The notes under the pieces were generated by a model. The model was not told the DNA's origin. It saw only the letters and a program-made list of their open reading frames with translations, and did not search any database. This document shows, in pieces, positions 23,995 through 33,902 of a DNA stretch of 64,000 nt. The stretch comes from Quercus robur (lineage: Eukaryota > Streptophyta > Magnoliopsida > Fagales > Fagaceae), in the NCBI RefSeq assembly GCF_932294415.1, contig NC_065535.1, positions 95,248,862 through 95,312,861 on the forward strand. Direction: 5' to 3'. Position 1 is the first letter of the stretch. Every line of letters starts with the position of its first letter. The position numbers and the translations under genes are program-made.

Positions 23995-25260
23995 TTCTCT
24001 ATCGACCCATTCAAGGATGTTAGAGATGGGCTCAGCCCCCCTGGACAGTAAAAGATCTGCCAACTTATCTGAGTTCACAAATTTATTGCCCTGACTAGGG
24101 ATGGCCATGGGTAGGGTATGGATCGGGTATACCCATACCCTACCCGAAAAGCTTACCCATGGATACCCGAATATCAATACCCATTAATATCCATACCCGA
24201 ATCTTACCCGAATATATTATCCATGGATATCCATACCCTACCCGAAACTCATTTATTTTATTTTTTAAATCCAAAACATTTTAACTTAAAAACTAACCAA
24301 TAGTTTTATCACCCTTCCACGTGTATTTTTTCCCACCCTTTGGTCTGTTACTGTGTATATATATATTATCTCCTCAACCAAACAGAAACTTAGCTCCACC
24401 TTAGTCATTAAAAGAAAATCCAAAAGTAAAATCAGAACACAAAATTTTCTGAGCAAGCAAACAAAGACTAAGAGAGAGAGAGAGAGAGAGAGAGACCGTG
24501 GAGAAGGTTGTAAACGCGATCGAATATTTGGAGGAAGGTAAGGGCGGAAATGACGGCGACGGGAGTGATACCATTGTAGCGTGGAGATGAGAGAGAGATC
24601 AGCTAATCTGACCAAGGTGGAGTAGCGTGATTTCGTTCTTCTTGATGATCCGCCTCCATCGCCGTTGCCGGAGCCGGCGAATCTTTCCGATAACAGAAAG
24701 AATCCTCTTCGTCGAAAAAACGGCGATTTCATTCCTCTGCAATCACATCCGACGGAATCACCATCTTCACCACCTTCGACGAAGAAGACGACGGCTTCTT
24801 TTCCATGAACTTCTTCACCATTGTGGCTAAGTTGGGATTTGAAGGCTTGGATTTGGTGTGGGGAAGACAGATCAGACGGCTTGGAGGACTTGACATTTGA
24901 CAACGAGTGCTTCTTTTTTTTTTTTATACAGAGTGCTTTTGTCTTTTGACGACAGAGTGGGTTTTTTTTTTTTTTTTTGCGGGTCGGGTTTGGATAATAT
25001 CCATACCCTACCCGAAAAATTTGGATAATATCCATACCCTACCCGGTTAAGCTCTACCCATAAAGAACCGGGTATTACCCATAACATTTGGATCGGGTAG
25101 GGTTGGATATCCATTACCCAATGGGTATGGCCATCCCTAGCTCTGACTATGTTTTCGGAATTACCTCTGCGGATGACATTGAGTTCCAATTTTGAATTTC
25201 TTTTTTGCACCAAAAAAGTGGCTTGAGCCTCAAAACCAAAAACTTGGGATCCAGTTCAGG
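23995..25260 (-). pseudogene. Minus-strand coding remnant split by hAT copy A
   Basis: On both sides of the hAT insertion the minus strand keeps coding-like sequence: PKFLVLRLKPLFWCKKEIQN and a following segment at about 25148-25260, then GNKFVNSDKLADLLLSRGAEP and ILEWVDREDRLKT to a stop at about 23980-24087. The second part resembles the C-terminal end of a LINE RNase H (GNK..ADLL pattern), so an old LINE is the likeliest source, but I am not certain. At least one frame change is present in the first part. Confidence 0.4.
24096..25139 (-). mobile_element. Non-autonomous hAT-type element, copy A (1044 bp)
   Basis: Termini are TAGGGATGGCCAT and its reverse complement, flanked by 8-bp near-duplicates GCCCTGAC (24088-24095) and GCTCTGAC (25140-25147). 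An 8-bp target duplication and short terminal inverted repeats are typical of the hAT superfamily. Sub-terminal regions carry many GGGTAGGGTATGGATAT-type repeats, likely transposase-binding sites. The core is GC-rich and looks derived from a gene. No transposase is encoded. Length and, as far as can be read, sequence are identical to copy B at 29469-30512, in the opposite orientation. A 249-codon frame runs through it but crosses the terminal repeats and a poly-A tract, so it is unlikely to be a protein gene. Confidence 0.88.
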
Positions 25261-25294
25261 CATGGCGTAGGTTACCCAGATTATCGAGAGGGAC

Positions 25295-26290
25295 AAGGGT
25301 TTGGGGGAGTGTGGGGTTGCCAAGACGTTGGTTTTAGTCTGAATTCCTCTTCTTAGGCCATAAGAGTATTCTCATCAGGTGTGTCAAATGTCAAATATTG
25401 GGGGAGTGTGGGGTTGTCAAGACATTGGTTTTAGTCTGAATTCCTCTTCCTAGGCCATAAGAGTATTCTCATTAGGTGTGCCAAATGCCAAATATTTGGC
25501 ATTTGGCACACCTGATGAGAATGCTCCTAAGAAGAGGGGTGTCAAATGTCAATTTGGCATTTGACACACCTGATGAGAATGCTCTTATGGCCTAGGAAGA
25601 GGAATTATTTGGCATTTGGCACACCAAACACCAAAAAATCCTTCTCATGAGGTGTTCTATATCCTATAAATTTTGACACATATGAACAGTATCGTTCCAT
25701 TTTTGGAACGGTATGGACAGATATGCTATAAAAAAAAAAAATACTTCTTTATTCCATTACTCTTTCTTCTCTCTTTCTTTTTCTTCTTTCTTTCTCCGCC
25801 TCAGTTCATCTTCTCAGTTCACCTCTCTTCCTTTTTTTTTTTTTTTTCTTCTTTCTTTCTCCAGAACCTCCACCTCTCCATTTTTCTTGCCTTTTTTTTT
25901 TTTTTTTCTAATTTATGTACGGAGTGCTCTCATTGAAAGGAAAGGAGAGGAGAGGATTTTGAGGGATTTTTCATTTTTCCATCTCATCCCTGTGATGTGA
26001 AGCTGCTGGTTGCCAAAGGCGAAATCCTAAAGGAGTAAAGCTGATTTTTTTCCACTGAAGAAGTAAGACTCTAGAATATGGGCTTGTGCCTCTTTCGATT
26101 TAAAGTTATTGAGCTTGACATTTAAAACAAACCCAACAACTCTATCTTTTTTTTTTCCCTGTCACTCTTCTTCTCTGTCTTTTTTTTTTTTTTTCCTTCA
26201 CTTGGGCCATTGCCATTGAGATTGGCCGTCACCGTGGAGTTCAGCCTCTCCGATGAGGCCATTGCCGTGGAGATCTCTGATTCTGATCTC

Positions 26291-26321
<31 letters not shown>

Positions 26322-26882
26322 CCTTCGGTCAGTGATTTTGATTATGGGTGAATTGGTTCTTTTTTAAGCTCTTTTTTTTGGGATAGTTTTGTGTTGATTT
26401 TGGGGATTTTTTTAAAAGTAGTATTGGGTGGTGGCGGCGGCTGGTGGATTTTTGTTGGTGGTGGCGGATTTTACCTGTGGGTGATGGTGGTGGGCTGTGC
26501 TTGGGTATGGTGGTGGCGGGCTGTGCTGTGTATGGTGGGGTTTTGTTGAAGGTTTTGAGTTTTTTTTTCTCTCTTTTGTTAAGGTTTTTGGATTTGGAAT
26601 TTGTTGGAGGACCAGTGATTGTGGTTGTAGTTTGTGGCGGTGGTTGTAGCGGTGGTTCTTGGTTCTTGGTTGGTGGTGACTGCTAGGCTGTGTGTCTGTA
26701 TATTGTTGGGTTTTGAGTAAATATATTATTTTAATGTGTTGCATATATTATTTTAATGTTTAGAATGAAAAAATAGAACATCTGATAAATAATGTATTGT
26801 AAAATGATGTGGTATAATAATAAAGTAGGTTTTTGATGTGTTAAAATTGTATTTTTTATGAGAGAGCTGATGTGAATGCTCT
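25295..26882. mobile_element. Scrambled MITE cluster, PIF/Harbinger-like ends
   Basis: The right end reads CTGATGTGAATGCTC followed by TAA near 26866-26883. The left end reads TAAGAGTATTCTCATCAGG at 25361. TAA target sites and GAGCATTC..CATCAG termini fit a PIF/Harbinger-type MITE. The left terminus is present at least four times (25361 and 25458 forward; 25511 and 25569 reversed), and a 100-bp block (GGGGGAGTGTGGGG to CTCTTC) is tandemly repeated from about 25298 and 25399. The interior (25670-26850) is T-rich and G-rich low-complexity sequence with several poly-T runs. No transposase is present. Confidence 0.6.
25440..25607. repeat. Large imperfect palindrome of MITE termini
   Basis: The 55-bp arm at 25440-25494 (AATTCCTCTTCCTAGGCCAT...) is repeated in reverse complement at 25553-25607 with only a few mismatches. 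The spacer contains a further reversed copy, so several stem-loop forms are possible. Read directly from the sequence. Confidence 0.85.
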
Positions 26883-26944
26883 AAGGTGTGCTTCGTGGGT
26901 CTTGTTTATTTCCTTTCTACTATGCACTAGTCTGTTCCAACAAA

Positions 26945-27310
26945 AAGGGTGAACATGAATTCTGTTTATTCCTCTTTTCTTAATACCCAAGTATCAATTT
27001 GAGTATGGAATAGTTCTAATCTAGTCCAGGCAGTCCTCAATCAGCTTAGAGGGCATACCAGTGTCGGTAAAGTTGATTGGCCAAACTGAATTCCAAATTA
27101 TGACTGAAAAGGGGCATTTGAAGAATAGGTGCATCAAGGGTCTGTGTCATCTCCCTCAATATGGTGGATTCCAGCATTGAGTGTGGACTAGGTAAGGATA
27201 ATATTCCAGGCTATATTCCATAGGTTGAGTTCCAACCTTTCTTGGATTTTGAGCTTCCAAAGATTTTTCCATTCTTCCTTTTTAAGCACACTTGTGTTTG
27301 TGTAAGTTAA
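26945..27310 (-). mobile_element. LINE fragment (zf-RVT region)
   Basis: The minus strand reads WKNLWKLKIQERLELNLWNI, then NAGIHHIEGDDTDP and HLFFKCPFSVIIWNSVWP. This is the zinc-binding segment that follows reverse transcriptase in plant L1-like LINEs (LWKLKIPERLK..LFLWR, HLFF.CPF..IIW pattern). Stops and frame changes interrupt it and both ends are missing. It does not adjoin the other LINE pieces in the window. Confidence 0.7.
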
Positions 27311-27347
27311 CCTAGATTCTTTTACCTGGTTTTACATTGAACTTTAA

Positions 27348-27495
27348 TGAGAAATTTTAGGAACACATATTTTTTCACAACTATCTTATGTGGTGGTAAG
27401 TTTCTATCACTTTCACATAAATCTATTACTTTTTCTTTATCGCTTATAAGTTGCCACATTAGAATTGTGGCAAATTTGTGGTCCTAGATTTTTTC
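27348..27495. mobile_element. Small MITE-like inverted repeat
   Basis: Imperfect terminal inverted repeats pair TTTTAGGAACACATATTTTTTCACAA with a right end ending CAAATTTGTGGTCCTAGA. Length is about 145 bp, with ends similar to the element at 38706-38873. No certain target duplication. Confidence 0.4.
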
Positions 27496-28656
27496 TTCTT
27501 TTTAGGTGCTAGATCATTTTTGTCCACTAAGGTAGAGCTAGGGAGCTGAATTTTGGGGATGATGTTTATTGTATTATCATAAAAAAAATGAGCTAGTTTG
27601 CTGTGTTCCCGTTGCTCACTTTGATGATTAATGATAAGCTCATAGACCCAACTAACATACATGTATCATCACATGAACAACTTTAAATTTGGGTAGGAGT
27701 AATTCATTATTTATTTTCTCAGAAAATGTTAAAGCTATTATTAATTTAACAGTCAAAAAAGAACTTACAGGCTCTAATGATTACGATTGCTTATTGGTGA
27801 AATATTAATAATATAATAAATATTTTATTATTATTATTTGTTTCGTGTTTAAAAGTTGATTCAATAAGATTTATAACATGTTTAGTACTCTTATTTTGAT
27901 AAATATTTACGGCTTACACACAAAACAACATCACATAAGAGTTCGGTGTTACTCTCAACTTCATGAATTGTGTTTTACAGAAACTTCGTAGAGAAGTTTT
28001 GTGCATTTTTTCTTAATGTAATTATCAGTGAACAACATTTAAATATGATATATATATATATATATACTTTTTTTTTTTTTTTCGCTTAACAATATGATAG
28101 TATTTCAGACCTATAGCATATATTTTTTTATGATTACTCTTTATCATCAAGATAACAATTGATTATTAATGTAAACAGAGATTAAATTTCAGATTTCTTA
28201 ATCAACGAGAAGAGATTTTACTGTGCTAATTCTTATATTCCCAACCGAGGGAATGTTGGTATAGTAGCCAGAGTACTCTTTGTGTGCATTATGGGGTGAA
28301 GCAAAGAGCCAATGACAAGAATTTTGTTCGTCCATCGTTAGATGGTTCTCTTATGTCTGATTTGGTTGTGCTGTAATTTTCATATTCTTCTGGCACTTTC
28401 ACCTCCATTAATGTAGTGCACCAAACGGTCTTGTGGGGAACATATGTCTTTTGTTTGAGCAGCTAATTCGTTGTTTTGAAACTCTAATTTCGTTTTCAAC
28501 TTTTCATTATTACCTATATCCAAAGTAGGATAACAATTTTTCTTGGTCTGCAACTATGCATAATTGACTAATTTATGTAAAAGTTGGGGAGTGTCGTGCT
28601 TCATGTTTATTAGCTTAAAAGATCCGGTTTTATTGGGTTGTGTCGGGTTATATAAT

Positions 28657-28690
<34 letters not shown>

Positions 28691-29032
28691 GGTAAGGTAA
28701 TAAACTATGAAATAATAATTGTTACAATTTCTCTCTATTGTGAAAATAGTTATAATTTTTTTTTTTTTTATTTCATAAACTTCGAAAGTTCAAATGTTTT
28801 AATTTTGAGTAGGGATGAAAATAAGATGAGATGGGGTAAAGGCAAAGGTTTTGGGATAGGAAAAATTTGTACGGAATGAATTGGAGATATTTGATCAATC
28901 TCTAAATGAAGTGGCTCTTTGGTATTGATAACACAGAGGCAAGAGAGAGTGGAGAGGTGGCCATGAGTGTAAAGAGCATGACAAAAGTTTTGAGATAATA
29001 GAATATGTACAAAAAATTAAATTATAAATTTG

Positions 29033-29083
<51 letters not shown>

Positions 29084-29460
29084 AACATTTGAGGTTGGTC
29101 CCCTAGCAAGGCAATATAAGGCTGGACCAGTTGAGAGAACCAAGCATTTTTGCCATATCTACATGGAAGGCATTAGTGTTTGCATATATAGCATGTTTGT
29201 GTTAAAAGCTAGGATGAAATTGTTGATTTGCATAAGAGCACAGCAAAAGGCTAGTGGAATAATGTAACTTTGATTTTAAAATGTTTATTACCTAAGAGCT
29301 GAGCAAGAAGTTGAACTCAGGCCACTTTGATCCAGTCGTTTTCCTGGTCTCTTGTGCCAACTTCAAGTTGTAGAATAATTCCATTTATACAGTAAAAGTT
29401 TTTGCTTAATGATATCTTTTTATTAACAAGTTAAATATACCCATTGGTCTTGAATTTACA
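27496..29460. other. Intergenic region, AT-rich
   Basis: Contains TA runs near 28050-28066, poly-T of more than 20 bases near 28661-28686, and a long TA tract at 29039-29083. No coding region or RNA gene recognised. Confidence 0.6.
29039..29083. repeat. (AT)n microsatellite
   Basis: Nearly pure AT run of about 45 bases with one TTT interruption. Confidence 0.92.
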
Positions 29461-29468
29461 ATCTCAAC

Positions 29469-30512
29469 TAGGGATGGCCATACCCATTGGGTAATGGATA
29501 TCCAACCCTACCCGATCCAAATGTTATGGGTAATACCCGGTTCTTTATGGGTAGAGCTTAACCGGGTAGGGTATGGATATTATCCAAATTTTTCGGGTAG
29601 GGTATGGATATTATCCAAACCCGACCCGCAAAAAAAAAAAAAAAAACCCACTCTGTCGTCAAAAGACAAAAGCACTCTGTATAAAAAAAAAAAAGAAGCA
29701 CTCGTTGTCAAATGTCAAGTCCTCCAAGCCGTCTGATCTGTCTTCCCCACACCAAATCCAAGCCTTCAAATCCCAACTTAGCCACAATGGTGAAGAAGTT
29801 CATGGAAAAGAAGCCGTCGTCTTCTTCGTCGAAGGTGGTGAAGATGGTGATTCCGTCGGATGTGATTGCAGAGGAATGAAATCGCCGTTTTTTCGACGAA
29901 GAGGATTCTTTCTGTTATCGGAAAGATTCGCCGGCTCCGGCAACGGCGATGGAGGCGGATCATCAAGAAGAACGAAATCACGCTACTCCACCTTGGTCAG
30001 ATTAGCTGATCTCTCTCTCATCTCCACGCTACAATGGTATCACTCCCGTCGCCGTCATTTCCGCCCTTACCTTCCTCCAAATATTCGATCGCGTTTACAA
30101 CCTTCTCCACGGTCTCTCTCTCTCTCTCTCTCTCTCTTAGTCTTTGTTTGCTTGCTCAGAAAATTTTGTGTTCTGATTTTACTTTTGGATTTTCTTTTAA
30201 TGACTAAGGTGGAGCTAAGTTTCTGTTTGGTTGAGGAGATAATATATATATACACAGTAACAGACCAAAGGGTGGGAAAAAATACACGTGGAAGGGTGAT
30301 AAAACTATTGGTTAGTTTTTAAGTTAAAATGTTTTGGATTTAAAAAATAAAATAAATGAGTTTCGGGTAGGGTATGGATATCCATGGATAATATATTCGG
30401 GTAAGATTCGGGTATGGATATTAATGGGTATTGATATTCGGGTATCCATGGGTAAGCTTTTCGGGTAGGGTATGGGTATACCCGATCCATACCCTACCCA
30501 TGGCCATCCCTA
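29469..30512 (+). mobile_element. Non-autonomous hAT-type element, copy B (1044 bp)
   Basis: Starts TAGGGATGGCCAT and ends ATGGCCATCCCTA, flanked by the perfect 8-bp duplication ATCTCAAC at 29461-29468 and 30513-30520. This is diagnostic for a hAT insertion. Both homopolymer runs (17 and 12 A) have the same length as in copy A, and translations of all six frames agree, so the copies appear identical. The core has an ATG in good plant context (CACAATGG, 29787), opening MVKKFMEKKPSSSSSKVVKM and stopping after 30 codons. Downstream, coding-like hydrophobic sequence (TPVAVISALTFLQIFDRVYN near 30040-30110) ends at a donor-like site and a CT repeat. The core looks like a captured, decayed gene 5' end. 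Confidence 0.9.
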
Positions 30513-30520
30513 ATCTCAAC

Positions 30521-31086
30521 CTATTGAAACTATAGGCTTATTGACAATTTTTGCTCAATGTGATTGGCATCCAAATTGAGTACACTTTATAGTGAACCCC
30601 AAGATTCCATTCTCTTTGAAGATATGATCAATGAATAAAATCCTTGTTGCGGAAAGAAACAAGGATTGAGTTTTCCATGTTGCTCATACCTTTCCCATCT
30701 TAGCTTTTGTAGGACTCACGTGACTTACAACCAATTTCTACATTTTACTAATCCTTGAGAAACTTTAACCTTTTTCTCTTTCCCTCTTCTGACTGTTCAT
30801 TACATGATAAAATCAGGATGGTATCAACTATGAACATATTATATATAATCTTTCAGACATGTCATTGTCCCAAGGGACCACAGAAAAACCAGCACCAATA
30901 TGACAACACGCAAAGGCACTCTTAACTCACTTTTATTTACACATTCTTCCCCCATAACTCTTTTTTTTCACATACTGTTGAACTTTGAAAATTTATTAGC
31001 TGCTCTCAAGATATGATGATGTGCTATTCCACACTAATGAATGCAAGTCATGTAATTTAAAAATATGAATAGACTTATAAAGTAAT
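30521..31086. other. Intergenic spacer
   Basis: AT-rich sequence without recognisable coding, RNA or transposon structure. Confidence 0.55.
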
Positions 31087-31211
31087 GAGTGCTTGTGGGG
31101 TGGGGGGTAAGGGCCGGGTTCAAGTCTTCAGAAAGAAGTTTCGCACATATATATAGTTAGATTAAGATAGAGTAAAATTTCTATCTTGTAAAAAAAAAAA
31201 AAAAAAAAAAA
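31087..31211 (+). mobile_element. tRNA-derived SINE
   Basis: A GGGTTCAAGTC B box (31116-31126) follows a G-rich head, and the body ends TTCTATCTTGT before a poly-A tail of about 22 bases (31190-31211). This body-plus-tail layout is typical of plant SINEs. The A box is weak, and no clear target duplication was identified. Confidence 0.6.
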
Positions 31212-31587
31212 GTAGTAATAGGCAAATGCTAATTCTTGTATTAGATAGCTTGCATTTATTGATGAGAAGTACCACATTAGTGTATTTGAAAGTATTTAAT
31301 AATTACCTGTTAAACATGTCGTATCATGATGGAAATGTTAGGCTATGTGGAGCCTAGTTGTGTTTAATTCAGATTATGACCCAACCTGTTATGAAAGTGC
31401 TAAGGTTTTTAATGGAAGATTTTCTAAGACTTAGTCCATAGAGCAGAGGCTTAGGCCACCCATGAGGAAAATTTTTGGCCCATTTTTAACCAATTGTGAA
31501 TTCGCTATGCAGGAAGTTAATACCGTTGTTTTCATATTAGGGTTTGGTGTGTTGTTTTGAGAAAGAAAATTGTACTACAACATCTTG

Positions 31588-31629
<42 letters not shown>

Positions 31630-32159
31630 TTCTATTTTTGCATCTCACAAATCTAGGAATTTTATGTATATTTTCTACAAGAAAATTATTAAATACTTTT
31701 AGAATACGGTAACATGATACCCCACATTTATTCAATATAAAAATATGATATAGACTCAAAAAGTGATATGAAAAAATTAATTCTTGTATTTGATGACCTG
31801 CACTTATTAGTTTGAAATACCTTATCATTTGTATTATGAAAGTACTTAATAATTGCTCTATTGTGATTGATACATAATAAAAATTGTATTAGCATAAGTT
31901 TACGTGGAAGATACTGAAAGGTGGTGAAAAAGATATTGAAAATCTTTGCGGCTAACATCCCACCTTTTTCAAATGAGAATGAAGAGAGGAAAAGATTTAA
32001 AAACATTGAAGAGAAAACTAAAATTTACTATAATCATTACAAAATCAACCAATATCTCATATTCCTATTTGTTCCAACCAAAGCCATAGAAAAAAAAAAA
32101 CAAAACAAAAATGGTTAAACAAATCCAAAACATTTCATTTTTTCTTTTATTCAATGATG
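31212..32159. other. Intergenic region
   Basis: Holds a TA tract at 31593-31620 followed by poly-T. Two loosely similar phrases (CTTGTATTAGATAGCTTGCA at 31235 and a TTGTATTTGATGACCTGCA form at 31784) suggest an old local duplication of about 150 bp. No coding signal. Confidence 0.5.
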
Positions 32160-33295
32160 GCCATCATGTCTTCAAGTAGAGCGCGCCAGAGAGAGTGAGA
32201 AAGAGAAAAGGGGGAGAAGAGGGGGGGGGCACATGCATGAAAAGTGTGGGGACACTGGTGAGTGAGCCAAAAGAGAAAAAGCAAAGCCATGAACGTGATA
32301 AAGAGGTAAGTAAATCATGGAGTTTTAATATTACTTCCATTCATTTTTTTCATGCAATATCATATCTTTGCTTCAATATTCTTTTGCTTGGAACCATAAC
32401 AAATTTGTTAGCTAAAAATGTTGGGAAAGTAAAAGGTTGCTTAAGGTGGAGACATGGTTGAAAAGAAAAAAAAAGGAGGGACATGTATATGCTTCAATCA
32501 ATCTATTTTCAACCTCTTCTTTAGTGTGCTTTCTTGTCATGGGGCCCTTCTCTTTTAGAAAATGTCTTACATGGATATGGGGGAACAATCATCTTTTCTT
32601 GAGGTGACTCTTGTGCATGAAATGGGTGCTGTTTATTCAAAAATAGATATAAAATATAGGTTCGTTATTTTTCTTGTAAATATATTTCTTGGTCCTATAA
32701 ACTATTTTTCTATATGCAAGAAAAAAAAAATCTATCCTTTGAGTAAAAAAAATAAAATTATTGTGTTTTATTTGATTAGCGCATAATAAAAGTTGTGTCA
32801 GTAATATGTATCCAAGTATATCACAACTTACAAAAATTGTATGCATAGCATTACCTTTTAATATGCTCCTTTTCCTTTAAAGTGAATTTGGAATTTTATT
32901 TTTATCCTTTATTTGAGAGATGGCTAAAGACTGAAGCCATGAAGGAAGGGCCTCAATACTTTTTCTCTTTTTCTTATGCCCTTTTTTTTGTGTTTTTTCT
33001 TTTTTGGGAGGGGGAGGATAAAAAAGTGTGTTGAGTTGATTAATTGGTATTAATTATACTTTTTTGACTTTTAGGTTGTTAGTTTTCCCAACTTGATTAT
33101 CATATTGTTAGAGGAAATAGTGCATGGTTTTTGTAACATGAAATGCTATTCGGATGAAAATGATGTTCCTTTACAAAATGAAAGAACTTCTCTTTTGAGG
33201 TTAGTTCAAGAAGAGCTTTCATATCATTCTCAGACATGGTGATTGTCTTGTTGACAAAAGAATCTTACTCAATGCATTTTAGGCAAGGAGCACCC

Positions 33296-33332
<37 letters not shown>

Positions 33333-33870
33333 GTGTTTTAGGTGTTTACTGTTTTAAATCATTTTTGTTGTAATTATTGCACATTTCTTTTCTAGAATAC
33401 AATTTTTTTTGGGTAAATGGTGCTGGCTTAATAGAAATTTTGGGGTGAGTGTGTGTGTGACAGTGTGAGAGAGAGATTGGTAGTATGGCTTCATGGTTAA
33501 TTTGCTAGAATTGAATTTTGCAAATAGTAAAGCTATTGGCTTTAGTGTTTCTGACAAAAGCTATGGGTTCCCCTCAAGAGGTTATTTGAAAAGAAATATG
33601 AGGAATAAATGTGGTCTACATCACACCCTTTTCTAGCTTCCTTCTTTTGCCACAGACCCATTTCTTTCTTCTCTTGAATCATGGCTGTTCTGGTACTGCA
33701 TAGCTGTAAGGTGTCCACCATTATTCATTCATTCATTCATTCCCTCTCTCTCCCCCCTTTTATATGTTTATTTTGTATTACTTTCTTGTGCTGCTGTGAT
33801 TTCTTCTTGTTATTTGTGTAGGTTTTTGATCCAATACCTATTTAATGCTAATGCTATTTAGTAATTCTTT

Positions 33871-33902
<32 letters not shown>

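Noticed and set aside
24286-25035. 249-codon frame inside hAT copy A (and its twin at 29573-30322)
   Set aside because: It starts in terminal repeats, reads through a poly-A tract as a Lys run and a CT repeat as a Ser/Leu run, and is out of frame with the coding-like pieces of the core; not a credible protein.
25713-26000. Phe/Ser-rich frames in poly-T-rich MITE interior
   Set aside because: Low-complexity translation of T runs; no coding signal.
26412-26744. 110-codon minus frame and the Gly/Val-rich plus frame opposite
   Set aside because: Derived from GGTGGTGGC-type low-complexity sequence inside the MITE cluster; no conserved pattern recognised.
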